Positions 15,752 to 25,305 of a stretch of 64,000 nt of DNA are shown here, piece after piece (positions within the stretch are counted from its first letter, which is position 1; every line of letters begins with the position of its first letter). Both the position numbers and the translations under genes were made by a program. This DNA comes from Marivibrio halodurans (GTDB lineage Bacteria; Pseudomonadota; Alphaproteobacteria; UBA8366; Aestuariispiraceae), in NCBI RefSeq assembly GCF_017963645.1, contig NZ_JAGMWN010000008.1, positions 62,001 through 126,000 on the forward strand, given 5' to 3'. The notes below the pieces were generated by a model. The model ran no database searches. It was not told the origin of the DNA and worked only from the letters and a program-made list of their open reading frames with translations.

Positions 15752-16138
15752 ATGAAAACCCAAGACCGTCCGCTGTCGCCCCATCTGCAGATCTACCGCT
15801 GGCAGTGGACGATGCTCTATTCGATCCTGCACCGGGCGACTGGCATCGCGCTGTCGGCCGGAACGCTGCTGCTTGTCTGGTGGCTGCTGGCGCTGGCCAG
15901 CGGTCCGGAGGCCTTCGCGGTGGTGCAGGGCTTCATCGGATCCATCATCGGCCAGATCATGCTGTTCGGTTGGACTTGGTCGCTGATGTATCATCTCGGC
16001 AATGGAATCCGGCATCTTGTCTGGGACGCCGGTTACGGCTTCGACCTCGACGTCGCCCAGAAGTCCGGGCACGGCGTGGCGGCCCTGACCGGCGCGCTGA
16101 CGATCCTGATCTGGATCGCCGGTTATCTGGTCATTTGA
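15752..16138 (+). CDS. sdhC: Succinate dehydrogenase cytochrome b556 subunit
   Basis: 128 residues, three membrane helices. It anchors complex II in the inner membrane and helps bind heme b and ubiquinone. Hallmarks: RPLSPHLQIYRW at the N-terminus, SILHRATGIAL at the first helix, and HLGNGIRHLVWDAG with the heme-binding His. The start at MKTQDRPLSPH is chosen because GCGAGGGGG precedes it and the upstream in-frame sequence lies in the promoter region. First gene of sdhCDAB. Confidence 0.93.
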   Translation: MKTQDRPLSPHLQIYRWQWTMLYSILHRATGIALSAGTLLLVWWLLALASGPEAFAVVQGFIGSIIGQIMLFGWTWSLMYHLGNGIRHLVWDAGYGFDLDVAQKSGHGVAALTGALTILIWIAGYLVI

Positions 16139-16162
16139 GTGGATTGAGCGGAGGATAACGGG

Positions 16163-16543
16163 ATGAGCCTCAAGACCCCGCTTGGCGCCGCGCGCGGCCT
16201 GGGCAGCGCGAAGAACGGCACCCATCATTGGATCATGCAGCGGATCACGGCGGTCGCGCTGGTGCCGCTCACGCTATGGTTCGTCTTCAGCGCGCTGGCG
16301 CTGTCCGGCGCCGGATACGCGGAAGCCGCCGGCTGGCTCGCCGATCCGGTCAACGCGGTGCTGATGCTGTTGCTGATCGTGGCGACCTTCCACCACCTTC
16401 AACTCGGCCTTCAGGTGGTGATCGAGGACTATATCCATGGCGAGGCCGCGAAGATCGTGACCCTGCTGGTGGTCAAGTTCGCCGCCTTCGCGCTGGGCAT
16501 GGCCGGGGCCTTCGCGGTGCTGAAGGTGGCCTTCACCGCCTGA
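16163..16543 (+). CDS. sdhD: Succinate dehydrogenase membrane anchor subunit
   Basis: 126 residues with three membrane helices. KNGTHHWIMQRITAVALVPL near residues 17-36 and HHLQLGLQVVIEDYIHGE near 76-93 are typical SdhD elements; the latter supplies a heme b ligand. It starts 24 bp after sdhC and is followed by a 145-bp gap containing two hairpins before sdhA. Confidence 0.92.
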   Translation: MSLKTPLGAARGLGSAKNGTHHWIMQRITAVALVPLTLWFVFSALALSGAGYAEAAGWLADPVNAVLMLLLIVATFHHLQLGLQVVIEDYIHGEAAKIVTLLVVKFAAFALGMAGAFAVLKVAFTA

Positions 16544-16563
16544 TACGGCGGAAGCGCCCCGCG

Positions 16564-16618
16564 CGATCGTCCGGGCGGCCGTCCAGGACGATCGGTCGCA
16601 CCCGTCTTATCCGACGGG
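16564..16618 (+). promoter_or_regulatory. Two hairpins between sdhD and sdhA
   Basis: CGATCGTCC (16564-16572) pairs with GGACGATCG (16586-16594), and CCCGTC (16601-16606) with GACGGG (16613-16618). No T-run follows, so they more likely mark an RNA processing or stability element than a terminator. Confidence 0.4.
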
Positions 16619-16688
16619 CGCGGCGCGCTAGAATGATTATTGGTCGGCGACGGGGGCCGGCCTGCGAGGGAACGAGACGAGGGACGTC

Positions 16689-18482
16689 ATGACCGAGTCA
16701 TATGAGATCATCGACCATAGCTACGACGTCGTGGTCGTGGGCGCCGGCGGGGCGGGCCTGCGGGCCACCTTCGGCTTGGCGGAGGCGGGGCTCAAGACCG
16801 CCTGCATCACCAAGGTCTTTCCGACCCGCAGCCATACGGTGGCGGCGCAGGGCGGGGTCTCGGCCGCGCTCGGCAATATGGGGCCGGACGACTGGCGCTG
16901 GCACATGTACGACACGGTCAAGGGATCGGACTGGCTGGGCGATCAGGATTCGATCGAATACATGGTCCGCGAGGCCGTGCCCGCGATCGTCGAGCTGGAG
17001 CATTACGGCGTTCCCTTCAGCCGAACCGAGGACGGCAAGATCTATCAGCGCCCCTTCGGCGGCATGACGACCAAGTTCGGCGAGGGCCCGGCGGCCCAAC
17101 GCACCTGCGCGGCCGCCGACCGGACCGGCCACGCCATGCTGCACACGCTCTATCAGCAGGCGATCAAGCATAATGCCGAGTTCTATATCGAGTATTTCGC
17201 GATCGACCTGATCATGGATGACGAGGGCACCTGCCGCGGCGTCCTGGCCTGGAACCTGGACGACGGCACGCTGCACCGCTTCGCGGCCAAGCAGGTGGTG
17301 CTGGCGACCGGCGGGTACGGCCGCGTCTTCTTCTCCGCCACCTCCGCCCATACCTGCACGGGCGACGGTGGCGGCATGGTGCTGCGCGCCGGCCTGCCCT
17401 TGCAGGATTCGGAATTCGTGCAGTTCCATCCGACCGGCATCTACGGCGCGGGCTGTTTGATCACCGAGGGCGTGCGCGGCGAGGGGGGCTACCTCACCAA
17501 TTCCGAGGGCGAGCGTTTCATGGAACGCTACGCCCCCTCGGCCAAGGATCTGGCGAGCCGCGACGTGGTCAGCCGGTCCATGACGATCGAGATTCGCGAG
17601 GGACGCGGCGTCGGCGCCAACAAGGATCATATCCACCTGCATCTGGAGCACTTGCCGCCGGAGGTCATCCACGAGCGCCTGCCGGGCATCGCGGAGACGG
17701 CGAAGATCTTCGCCGGCGTCGATGTGACGAAGGAGCCGATCCCGGTCCTGCCGACCTGCCATTACAATATGGGCGGCATCCAGACGAATTATCACGGCGA
17801 GGTGGTGACGCTGAAGGACGGCGATCCGAACAGCATCGTTCCCGGCCTGATGGCGGCGGGCGAGGCGGCCTGCGTTTCCGTGCACGGGGCGAACCGGCTC
17901 GGCTCCAACTCGCTGCTCGACCTCGTGGTTTTCGGGCGGTCGGTGGCGCTGCGCTGCGCGGAGACGGTCGATCCCAACGCGAAGACCCGGCCGCTCGACA
18001 AGGACGCGGGCGAGCAGTCTATCGCGCGGCTGGATCGGCTGCGCCATGCCAAGGGCTCGACCCCCACGGCGGAGCTGCGCGCCCGGATGCAGAACACGAT
18101 GCAGAACAACTGCGCCGTCTTCCGCACGGGCGAGGTGCTCGACGAGGGCGTGAAGAAGATGCAGGAGGTCTGGCAGGGCCTCGATGATATCCGCGTCTCA
18201 GACCGCAGCATGGTATGGAACTCCGATCTGGTCGAGACGCTGGAGTTCGAGAACCTGATCGGCAACGCGATGGTGACCATCGTCGGCGCGGCCAACCGGA
18301 CGGAGAGCCGCGGCGCCCACGCCCGCGAGGATTATCCGGACCGGAACGACGATGAGTGGATGAAGCACACGCTCGCCTGGTGCGACGACAAGGGCGCGGT
18401 CAAGCTCGACTATCGCCCGGTCACCATGAAACCGATGTCGAACGACGTGCAGGCCTTCCCGCCGAAGGCGCGGGTCTATTGA
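16689..18482 (+). CDS. sdhA: Succinate dehydrogenase flavoprotein subunit
   Basis: 597 residues. It oxidises succinate to fumarate with covalent FAD. Seen: dinucleotide-binding [12 protein letters not shown] near residues 15-26, His49 in [10 protein letters not shown] as the FAD attachment site, [34 protein letters not shown] in the substrate/FAD region, and a C-terminus ending in the RPVTM...FPPKARVY typical of SdhA. Third gene of sdhCDAB; sdhB starts 50 bp downstream. Confidence 0.96.
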   Translation: MTESYEIIDHSYDVVVVGAGGAGLRATFGLAEAGLKTACITKVFPTRSHTVAAQGGVSAALGNMGPDDWRWHMYDTVKGSDWLGDQDSIEYMVREAVPAIVELEHYGVPFSRTEDGKIYQRPFGGMTTKFGEGPAAQRTCAAADRTGHAMLHTLYQQAIKHNAEFYIEYFAIDLIMDDEGTCRGVLAWNLDDGTLHRFAAKQVVLATGGYGRVFFSATSAHTCTGDGGGMVLRAGLPLQDSEFVQFHPTGIYGAGCLITEGVRGEGGYLTNSEGERFMERYAPSAKDLASRDVVSRSMTIEIREGRGVGANKDHIHLHLEHLPPEVIHERLPGIAETAKIFAGVDVTKEPIPVLPTCHYNMGGIQTNYHGEVVTLKDGDPNSIVPGLMAAGEAACVSVHGANRLGSNSLLDLVVFGRSVALRCAETVDPNAKTRPLDKDAGEQSIARLDRLRHAKGSTPTAELRARMQNTMQNNCAVFRTGEVLDEGVKKMQEVWQGLDDIRVSDRSMVWNSDLVETLEFENLIGNAMVTIVGAANRTESRGAHAREDYPDRNDDEWMKHTLAWCDDKGAVKLDYRPVTMKPMSNDVQAFPPKARVY

Positions 18483-18532
18483 TCGTCCAACCGCGCCGGT
18501 CGGCGACCCGATGGAAGAGAGTGTGAGGGACC

Positions 18533-19315
18533 ATGGCTGAATTCACGCTGCCCGCCAATTCGAAGATCGGCAAGGGCAAGACCTGGCCGACCAAGGACGG
18601 CGGCAAGAAGGTCAAGAAGTTCAACGTCTATCGCTGGACCCCGGACTCGGGGGAAAATCCCACGGTCGATACCTATGAGATCGACCTGGAGGCCTGCGGG
18701 CCGATGGTCCTGGACGCGCTGATCAAGATCAAGAACGAGGTCGATCAGACGCTGACCTTCCGCCGCTCCTGCCGCGAGGGAATCTGCGGGTCCTGCGCGA
18801 TGAATATCGACGGGACCAACACGCTCGCCTGTACCAAGTTCATCGACGAGGTCGATGGCGATGTGAATATCTATCCGCTGCCCCACATGGCGGTGATCAA
18901 GGATCTGGTGCCGGATCTGAACCGGGCCTACGCGCAGCTCTCGGCGATCGAGCCCTGGCTCAAGACCGCCTCGCCCACGCCGCCCGACAAGGAGCGGGTG
19001 CAGACGCCGGAGGATCGGCGCCAACTCGACGGACTTTATGAGTGCATCCTGTGCTTCTGTTGCCAGACCTCCTGCCCGAGCTATTGGTGGAACGGGGAGC
19101 GTTATCTGGGCCCGGCGATCCTGTTGCAGGCCTATCGCTGGTTGGCGGACAGCCGTGACGAGATGACGGGCGAGCGCCTGGACGCGTTGGAGGATCCCTT
19201 CCGCCTCTATCGCTGCCACACCATCATGAATTGCTCCAAGACCTGCCCCAAGGGCCTGAACCCGGCCAAGGCGATCGCGGAGATCAAGAAGATGATGCTG
19301 GCCCGTCAAGCCTGA
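18533..19315 (+). CDS. sdhB: Succinate dehydrogenase iron-sulfur subunit
   Basis: 260 residues. It carries electrons from FAD to ubiquinone through three clusters. Visible ligands: [14 protein letters not shown] with a later Cys in NTLACTKF for [2Fe-2S]; [16 protein letters not shown] and [17 protein letters not shown] for the [4Fe-4S] and [3Fe-4S] clusters. The C-terminus ends with the usual [10 protein letters not shown] helix. Last gene of the operon. Confidence 0.96.
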   Translation: MAEFTLPANSKIGKGKTWPTKDGGKKVKKFNVYRWTPDSGENPTVDTYEIDLEACGPMVLDALIKIKNEVDQTLTFRRSCREGICGSCAMNIDGTNTLACTKFIDEVDGDVNIYPLPHMAVIKDLVPDLNRAYAQLSAIEPWLKTASPTPPDKERVQTPEDRRQLDGLYECILCFCCQTSCPSYWWNGERYLGPAILLQAYRWLADSRDEMTGERLDALEDPFRLYRCHTIMNCSKTCPKGLNPAKAIAEIKKMMLARQA

Positions 19316-19329
19316 TGCGCGTCTTGCCA

Positions 19330-19353
19330 CGCCATGGCGCCATGGCGCCATGG
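19330..19353. repeat. Three tandem CGCCATGG octamers
   Basis: Three exact 8-bp units between the convergent sdhB and EamA-transporter genes. They form overlapping palindromes and could fold into a hairpin, but no T-run follows. Confidence 0.6.
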
Positions 19354-19378
19354 AGGGCGGACGGATGATGGCGGTGGC

Positions 19379-20308
19379 TCAGACCGGCTGACGCTGGGCG
19401 AGTAGATCGCCCGCGTCCCGTTTCGGGCGGACGGCCGGGGACAGCAGCACGGCCGAGATGACCAGTGCCGCCGCGATCCATTCGCGGGGGCCGATGCTTT
19501 CCCCGAAGGCGAGCCAGCCGATCGCGAACATGGTGGGCAATTCGACGCTGCCGGCGGCGGCGGAACGCGCGGCCCCGACCATCGGCGCGGCGATGGTGTA
19601 GAGCAATTGCGGGATCAGCGCCGTGACGAGGCCGAGACCCGCGATCAGCGCCAGGGCCTCTCCGCCGAGGGGGATGTCGGCGAGGCTGGTCCGCGACAGG
19701 GTAAGCGGGGCCAGTCCGATCAAGGCCCCCAGCATGCTGCAGGCCATTCGCTCCAACACGGCGAGGCGCCGGACCAGCGCGCTCAACACCACGATGATCA
19801 GGCCGAAGCCTACCGGCGCCGGCAGCGACCAAAGCAACGCGGCCACGGCACCGTCGGTCAGCGTGGACGGGTCGAGGACGAGCCCGGCGGCCAGCAGCAC
19901 CAAGGACCCGGCGCCCAGCGCGCGGACGCCCAGCTTCTGCCCGGCCAGCAGCCAGGCGAACAGCACCGCGAACAGCGGATAGGACATATAGACGACGCCG
20001 GCGGCCGCGACCGGCGCGTGCCGCACGGCCTCCAGATAGCCGACCCAGCCGAGCCCCATGAAAAGGCCCGCCCCGGCGAGCATCAGCGCCTCGCCCCGCT
20101 TCTCCCGCGCGCGGGGCAGGAAGGGCAGCATGACGGCCGCGCTGAAGAGATACCGCACCAGCGCGATCGCCGGGGAGTTGAGGCCGAGCGCTTGAAGCTC
20201 TCGCGCGAACAGCGGCACCAACCCGAAACAGAAGGCGGTCACGACGATGATCGCCGTGGCCGTCGCGGGCGTCAGGGAAAGATTGGCGAAGGGGTCGCTG
20301 CGTTTCAT
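19379..20308 (-). CDS. EamA/DMT-superfamily transporter
   Basis: 309 residues with ten predicted membrane helices in two repeats, the EamA drug/metabolite transporter form. ALGLNSPAIALVRYLFSAAVMLP and YLEAVRHAPVAAAGVVYMSYPLFAVLFAWLL correspond to the first repeat; GAARSAAAGSVELP and AIGWLAFGESIGPREWIAAALV to the second. Cargo unknown. It is divergent from a LysR gene 78 bp away, which probably controls it. The ATG at 20308 is preferred to a TTG two codons upstream. Confidence 0.85.
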   Translation of the reverse strand: MKRSDPFANLSLTPATATAIIVVTAFCFGLVPLFARELQALGLNSPAIALVRYLFSAAVMLPFLPRAREKRGEALMLAGAGLFMGLGWVGYLEAVRHAPVAAAGVVYMSYPLFAVLFAWLLAGQKLGVRALGAGSLVLLAAGLVLDPSTLTDGAVAALLWSLPAPVGFGLIIVVLSALVRRLAVLERMACSMLGALIGLAPLTLSRTSLADIPLGGEALALIAGLGLVTALIPQLLYTIAAPMVGAARSAAAGSVELPTMFAIGWLAFGESIGPREWIAAALVISAVLLSPAVRPKRDAGDLLAQRQPV

Positions 20309-20352
20309 GCGCAAGAGATAGTCCGGCCCATGGAATTAGGGAAATTCCGAGT

Positions 20353-20380
20353 TTTCATTGTCTCCATGAAATGATTTCAT
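20353..20380. promoter_or_regulatory. Palindromic LysR-type site between transporter and lysR genes
   Basis: ATGAAAT-G-ATTTCAT at 20366-20380 is a perfect 7-1-7 palindrome, and a further TTTCAT at 20353-20358 forms an inverted repeat with its left half. The cluster lies 6 bp upstream of the LysR start and 58 bp upstream of the transporter start. Confidence 0.5.
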
Positions 20381-20386
20381 TTACCC

Positions 20387-21328
20387 ATGGTGCCGCGTCT
20401 GACCCTCAATCATCTGGTCGTCCTCTCCGCGTTGGCGGAGACGGGCAGTGTGACGGTTTCGGCCGGGCGGTTGGGGCTGACGCAATCGGCGGTCTCCCAC
20501 CGGCTGCGGGAAGCGGAGCGGCGCGCCGGCGTTCCCCTTGTCCGCCGTGGCGAGCGGGAGTTGAGCCTGACCCCGGCGGGGGAGCGGTTGCGCGTGCTCG
20601 CCGACCGCTTCATCGACGAATTGGTGGGGATAGAGCAGGAATTCGAGGCCGAGCGCGCGGACGGCCGTACCCTCGTCCGTTTGGGGCAGTCGACTTACAG
20701 CCGTTATCACTGGCTGCCCGACTTCGTGGATTATCTCGCGGTGGCGGAGCCGGGGCTTAATCTCGACCTCTCGGCGCGGGCGGCCGCGCGACCCTTCGCG
20801 GCGCTGATGGACGGGTCGGTCGATGTCTCGACCGTCTATGGCCGACCTGGCGTCAGTCCGAAATTCCGATGGGACAAGCTGGCAACCGACCCGCTGGTCG
20901 CGGTGATGGCGCCGACCCATCGGTTGGCGGATCAGCCCTATCTCGACAGCACGATCCTGGAGGATGAGCGCTATTACACCTATCCGCTGACGGCGGAGCC
21001 GGGTTTCGAATGGGAGGCGCTGATCGGCACGCCGAGCGTGCCGTTCCGGCGCCTGACCCCGATGCCGACGCCCGAGGCGGTGATCGATCTGGTTCGGGCG
21101 GGCTATGGTATCGGCATTTTCAGCCGTTGGGCGATCAAGCCCGAGCTTGCCAACGGCACGATGATCGAGAAGCCATTGGGGCTGGAGGGCATGGCGCTCG
21201 ACTGGTGGGCGGTGACGCGCGCCGACGATCCGGACGGCGGGCCCGCGCGCCGCCTGGCCGAGGCGATGATACGATGGAATGCGCGCTCTTCGGTAGGGTT
21301 GTCGACCCTCGGGTTCGCGGGGGACTGA
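20387..21328 (+). CDS. LysR-family transcriptional regulator
   Basis: 313 residues. The N-terminal winged helix-turn-helix is clear (LTLNHLVVLSALAETGSVTVSAGRLGLTQSAVSHRLREAERRAGVPLV, in two parts), followed by a linker helix and a periplasmic-binding-like co-inducer domain (LVRLGQSTYSRYHWLPDF, DVSTVYGRPG, GYGIGIFSRWAI). The DNA-binding start resembles MetR-type LysR proteins. Its divergent partner is the EamA transporter, the likely target. The co-inducer is unknown. Confidence 0.9.
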   Translation: MVPRLTLNHLVVLSALAETGSVTVSAGRLGLTQSAVSHRLREAERRAGVPLVRRGERELSLTPAGERLRVLADRFIDELVGIEQEFEAERADGRTLVRLGQSTYSRYHWLPDFVDYLAVAEPGLNLDLSARAAARPFAALMDGSVDVSTVYGRPGVSPKFRWDKLATDPLVAVMAPTHRLADQPYLDSTILEDERYYTYPLTAEPGFEWEALIGTPSVPFRRLTPMPTPEAVIDLVRAGYGIGIFSRWAIKPELANGTMIEKPLGLEGMALDWWAVTRADDPDGGPARRLAEAMIRWNARSSVGLSTLGFAGD

Positions 21329-21348
21329 AGGCCCCAGCCGTCGAAACC

Positions 21349-21804
21349 TTAGCTCGGATCAATAGGGGCGAGGCTTGGCGCCGGGTTCCAGATACGATTC
21401 GGCGTATCCATTTCGGAATCGACGCCCGTCGGCGCGATGTTCCGTGATGGACGCGTCGTCGGGTCCGGGCCGGCGGCGGGCGCGATGTCGGATAATAGGT
21501 CGGCATCCCGGTCCGCGACCGGCGCGATGCCGCGTGCCAGGGGTGTCCAAAGCGCCGCGACGACAAGGATTATAAGCAGGCATGTCGCGACCGAGCCGAT
21601 CGCGATCGACAGCCGTGCCGTTGTGGCATGCACCCGTGCTTGCCGCGCGTCGCGCGTCGCTTCCGCCATCTCCGGAACAGGCGTGTGCGCGTCGGTCGAA
21701 TCCGTGGGGTCGAATCCGATATCCGAGCCGGACAGCCCACGATCTCGCAACGCCTCGTCCAGGCGGCGTCTCGGTTTTTCCAGATATGGACTGACCACGC
21801 GCAC
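21349..21804 (-). CDS. Hypothetical single-pass membrane protein
   Basis: 151 residues from a GTG start with AGGGAG at proper spacing. A charged N-terminal helix (EKPRRRLDEALRDRGLSGSDIGFD), a second helix (MAEATRDARQARVHATTARL), one membrane segment near residues 67-88 (IAIGSVATCLLIILVVAALW), then a Pro/Asp-rich tail. No family recognised. It converges on the LysR gene. Confidence 0.55.
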   Translation of the reverse strand: MRVVSPYLEKPRRRLDEALRDRGLSGSDIGFDPTDSTDAHTPVPEMAEATRDARQARVHATTARLSIAIGSVATCLLIILVVAALWTPLARGIAPVADRDADLLSDIAPAAGPDPTTRPSRNIAPTGVDSEMDTPNRIWNPAPSLAPIDPS

Positions 21805-22191
21805 GGTCTCCCTGCCTCCGGCCTCCCCTCATCGACCGGACGCAAACCCCGATATCAGACTTTTCAGGTACTGTCCCCCATGGAGAGGGCCCCCCGTATG
21901 TCCCCGGAGGTCCGCCCCGCGATACAATCTCCCGATATGAGTGCACACCCAAAGCCCGGTCACGTTAATGCCGGACCGGCAAGCCAAACCCATCTATACC
22001 ACACACTGAAAACCACGATTAAACGCCATGGTCATTTTAACCATAAGCATGACGAGTAGATTAGCACAATTCGATGCGCGATTGAAGCGATCCATGATCG
22101 CGGACGCGATCGCCGGGCGATAATGGTCCTTTTCGGGATTCCAACGGCCCGGCATCCTGGCGTTCGCACGTTCGATCGAGGGAATCCAGAT
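21805..22191. other. Intergenic region, AT-richer than surroundings
   Basis: 387 bp between divergently transcribed genes. No protein-like frame is seen. The segment 21960-22070 is AT-rich and should contain promoters in both directions, but no clear -35/-10 pair or operator stands out. Confidence 0.5.
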
Positions 22192-22854
22192 ATGTTCACG
22201 CCCGGCCCCTTTGTCATGCCCGTGGATCGGGTTCGTCCACACGCGGCCCGTCACGACTTCGCCTATCTGACGATCGCGGATACGGACCCCCTGAACCCGC
22301 CGCATGCCGTGCAAATCCCTATCTTGCTGCGGGAGGCCGATGGGGCCTCCCCGGCGGAGGTATCGCCGCGCCTGATCGGTCATGTGGCCCGCGCCAATCC
22401 TGTCTGGCATCTTTTCGATGGACGGCGGCGCGCGCGGGTCCTGTTTCCCGGGCCCCATGCCTATATAGCACCACGTTGGTATGCCGTGCCGGACCACAAG
22501 GCGGTGCCGACATGGAACTATACCGCCGTGGAGGCGGTCGGCGCGCCGCGCGTGATCGAGGACGCTGAGGCGGCGGTGGCGATTCTACGCGCCCTGAGCG
22601 AGGCGCAGGAGCCGGAGCCGGGCGGTTGGCGACCGGATGGCGAGGCGGCCGGGACCGTGGCCCGCATGCTGGCCGGGATCGTCGCCTTCGAGATGCCGGT
22701 CGAGAGGCTTTCCGGCAAAGCGAAGCTCAGCCAGAACAGAAGCCCGGCCGACCGCGCGGGGGTGATCGAGGGATTGCACGCGCGCGGCGATTCGGAGGCG
22801 CGGGCGGTGGCGGCGCTGATGGCCGCGCTCGACAGCGACGGCGGGAGCGGGTAA
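22192..22854 (+). CDS. PaiB-like FMN-binding negative regulator family protein
   Basis: 220 residues matching the PaiB family: MFTPGPFVMPVD at the start, DFAYLTIADTDPLNPPHAVQIP, GHVARANPVWHLFDG, AYIAPRWYAVPDHKAVPTWNY (read in parts) and FEMPVERLSGKAKLSQNRSPADR near the C-terminus. PaiB is named for repression of sporulation/degradative enzymes in Bacillus; the fold is a flavin-type split barrel and its role in proteobacteria is uncertain. The start at MFTPGPF is the family's standard start. The rarD gene follows within 11 bp. Confidence 0.88.
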   Translation: MFTPGPFVMPVDRVRPHAARHDFAYLTIADTDPLNPPHAVQIPILLREADGASPAEVSPRLIGHVARANPVWHLFDGRRRARVLFPGPHAYIAPRWYAVPDHKAVPTWNYTAVEAVGAPRVIEDAEAAVAILRALSEAQEPEPGGWRPDGEAAGTVARMLAGIVAFEMPVERLSGKAKLSQNRSPADRAGVIEGLHARGDSEARAVAALMAALDSDGGSG

Positions 22855-22865
22855 GTCCCCGCCTC

Positions 22866-23789
22866 ATGACAGACCTATCCCCTGTCCCGGGCGAACGCGA
22901 CCGGGCCGCCGGCTATGCCCTGGCGCTCGGCGCCTATGGAAGCTGGGCGCTCTTCCCGCTGTTCTGGAACTTGATGGCCACGTTGTCGCCACTGGAAATC
23001 CTGGCGCATCGGGTGCTTTGGACGATTCCGGTCTGCGCGCTCGCCCTGTTGCTCTCCCGGCGCTTCGACGCGGTGCGCGCGGCCTTGGCCTCGCCCCGCA
23101 CGGTCCTTTTCCTGGCGCTTTCGACGCTCCTGATATCCTGCAATTGGGGGGTCTATATCTGGGCCGTGACGGTCGGGCATGTGCTGGATGCCAGCATGGG
23201 ATATTTTCTCAACCCACTGGTCAGCGTGCTGGCCGGGCTGGTGCTGTTCGGGGAGCGGCTGCGGCGTGCGCAATGGGCGGCGATCCTGTGCGCGGCCTTT
23301 GGCGTCGTGGGCGCGGGCATCGCGGTCGGGGAGGTATCCTGGATCGGGCTTTCCGTCGCCTTCAGCTTCGCGGGCTATGGCGCGGTGCGCAAATTGCTCG
23401 ATGTGCCGGCGATCCCGGGATTGCTGATCGAGACGCTGTTGCTGCTGCCCGTTTCCGCCGGGACGGTGATCTGGTTCACGGCGACCGGCGAGGGCGCCTT
23501 CCTGCGGGGGGATGTCCGCACCGACCTGTTGCTGCTGGCCTCGGGCCTCGTGACGGCGCTGCCGATGCTGTTCTATGTCGGCGGCGCCCGGCGTCTGCCG
23601 ATGTCGACCATGGGGATGCTGTTCTATCTGACGCCGACGGGTCTGTTCCTGTTGGCGACGCTTGTCTATGGCGAGACGGTCACGCGGGGCGACATCGTCA
23701 GTTTCGGTTTCATTTGGCTCGGCCTGGCGATCTTCAGCTACGATATCCATCGCAATGCCCGGCGGAAGAACCGCGCGGTCGCGATCTGA
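22866..23789 (+). CDS. rarD: RarD-family EamA transporter
   Basis: 307 residues with ten membrane helices. The segment SWALFPLFWNLMATLSPLEILAHRVLW near residues 20-46 and NWGVYIWAVTVGHVLDASMGYFLNPLVSVL near 95-124 are characteristic of RarD (named for chloramphenicol sensitivity). PMLFYVGGARRLPMSTMGMLFYLTPTGLF belongs to the second repeat. Its transported substrate is not established. Starts 11 bp after the PaiB-like gene and converges on the glyoxalase-like gene. Confidence 0.88.
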   Translation: MTDLSPVPGERDRAAGYALALGAYGSWALFPLFWNLMATLSPLEILAHRVLWTIPVCALALLLSRRFDAVRAALASPRTVLFLALSTLLISCNWGVYIWAVTVGHVLDASMGYFLNPLVSVLAGLVLFGERLRRAQWAAILCAAFGVVGAGIAVGEVSWIGLSVAFSFAGYGAVRKLLDVPAIPGLLIETLLLLPVSAGTVIWFTATGEGAFLRGDVRTDLLLLASGLVTALPMLFYVGGARRLPMSTMGMLFYLTPTGLFLLATLVYGETVTRGDIVSFGFIWLGLAIFSYDIHRNARRKNRAVAI

Positions 23790-23805
23790 CGCTCCAGGTA
23801 GGTGC

Positions 23806-24762
23806 TCAGAGCTGCGCGAAGGCGAGGGCGGTGCCGAACAGATCGTCCGACGGCACCACCAGACCCGCGCGCGCCCAGCGCGTGGGAATGCCGTTTCCGT
23901 CGAGCAGCTTCTGCGTCGCCGCCAGATCGCGGACACCGACGCGCACCGCCGCGAAATGCGGGCCGGTGGGCGCGTCGCCGCGCGGGCTCTCGCCATAGAG
24001 TTCGGCATAGCGCGCGGGCGTGAGCACCAGCACCGCGCCCCGCGCGGTCTCCACCGTCAGCCCCCCGGCCTCGTCGATAAGTACCTTGTCCTCGCCTTGC
24101 AGCGCCTCCCAATAATGGCGCAGCGCGGTTGGGTCGTCGGCGACCATGACGACCTCGACGATCGCTTCCGCCCCATTGGCGTGGCGCTGATAGTCGGGCT
24201 TCCAGAAATGTTCCGGCGCATGCTGCTGACAGGTGAAGACGGCGGCTTCCGGCGCGCCCCCCGGCGGCACGAAGGCCAGGCTGAAGGCGACCGTCACGCT
24301 TTCGCCGGACGGCAGGCGCGCCTGCCGCTCGAAATAGAAGGGGTCGAGGTCCGCGAGGTCGTTTTCCGCGAATTCCGCCCGGTCCGCCTTCGCGTCGGCG
24401 CTGTCGAAGACGAGCATCCCGAACCCCTCGCGCGAGGCAAGATAATCGCGGTTGAAGGCGCCGAAGCTGAAGGATCGTGCGCCATGCTCTGGGATCAGCG
24501 ACGGGTCGGCCACGCTCAGCACCTCCAGGAAGCTGCGATGGCCGAACTGAACCAACCGGTTGGCCGTGCCCCAATCATGCTGGGCGCGCGGCGTCACGGT
24601 GAAGCCCAGCGCCTCGTATCGCGCGCCGGCGGCATCCAGATCCGCGACGCACAGGACGAGATGGTCGATGCCCCGCTTCGGGGGGGATATCGCGGGTTCC
24701 GGCGCGACATCGCGCGGGCCCTCGCCCGGGATCGGCGCCGGGGGTGGTGCGGTCGAGGTCAT
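23806..24762 (-). CDS. Glyoxalase/VOC-superfamily protein
   Basis: 318 residues. A Pro-rich leader is followed by GIDHLVLCVADLDAAGARYEALGF, the opening of a VOC beta-alpha-beta module, then NRLVQFGHRSFLEVLSV with likely metal-ligand residues, FHW-like CQQHAPEHFWKP, and a second module ending in VRVGVRDLAATQKLL. This matches the Glyoxalase_3 type of protein. The chemistry is unknown. An ATG at 24762 is used; a TTG three codons upstream would overlap the rhodanese gene. It starts 5 bp after that gene and is co-transcribed with it. Confidence 0.82.
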   Translation of the reverse strand: MTSTAPPPAPIPGEGPRDVAPEPAISPPKRGIDHLVLCVADLDAAGARYEALGFTVTPRAQHDWGTANRLVQFGHRSFLEVLSVADPSLIPEHGARSFSFGAFNRDYLASREGFGMLVFDSADAKADRAEFAENDLADLDPFYFERQARLPSGESVTVAFSLAFVPPGGAPEAAVFTCQQHAPEHFWKPDYQRHANGAEAIVEVVMVADDPTALRHYWEALQGEDKVLIDEAGGLTVETARGAVLVLTPARYAELYGESPRGDAPTGPHFAAVRVGVRDLAATQKLLDGNGIPTRWARAGLVVPSDDLFGTALAFAQL

Positions 24763-24767
24763 GGGCG

Positions 24768-25151
24768 TCAAACGTCCTCGATATCGCCGCCGATCGCCTT
24801 ATAGGCTTCGAATCCGCCGGCCATGTTGATTGCCTGGACGACGCCCATTCTTTTGGCGGTCGCGGCGGCCAACGCGGACCGTCCGCCGCTGGCGCAATAG
24901 AAGACGATCTTCTTGTCCATGAGAAGCTGGGGGTTGTGCGCGGGACTGTCCGCCGCGATCGCGAATTCCAGAAGGCCGCGCGGCAGATGGATCGCGTGCG
25001 GCACCTTGCCTTCCCGCGCGACTTCGACCGGTTCGCGCACATCGACGAAAATCGCCTGATCGGTGTCGACCAGATCGGCGGCCGCCTCTGCGTCGATGAC
25101 CTCGACGGTGCTGTTGGCTTCGTTGACGATGTCTCGAATGCTGGTGGCCAT
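24768..25151 (-). CDS. Rhodanese-like domain protein
   Basis: 127 residues, a single rhodanese module. VIDAEAAADLVDTDQAIFVDVREPVEV opens the fold and the active-site loop is CASGGRS with the catalytic Cys near residue 88, followed by GVVQAINMAGGFEAYKAIGG. Such proteins transfer sulfane sulfur to acceptors such as cyanide or thiols. The downstream VOC-type gene shares the message. Physiological acceptor unknown. Confidence 0.87.
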   Translation of the reverse strand: MATSIRDIVNEANSTVEVIDAEAAADLVDTDQAIFVDVREPVEVAREGKVPHAIHLPRGLLEFAIAADSPAHNPQLLMDKKIVFYCASGGRSALAAATAKRMGVVQAINMAGGFEAYKAIGGDIEDV

Positions 25152-25305
25152 GGTCTCGCGCGGGGCTCCTTCCTTCGCTTCGGGTTTCGTCCGAATTGGT
25201 GGCACGACCCCGGCACGGGGCCGACCGGGACATATCCTGCCGGAATGTAGCGCCGAACGAAAGGGTGCAGCCCGGGGCGTGGCCAAGACCGGGCGGCCGC
25301 GCCGG

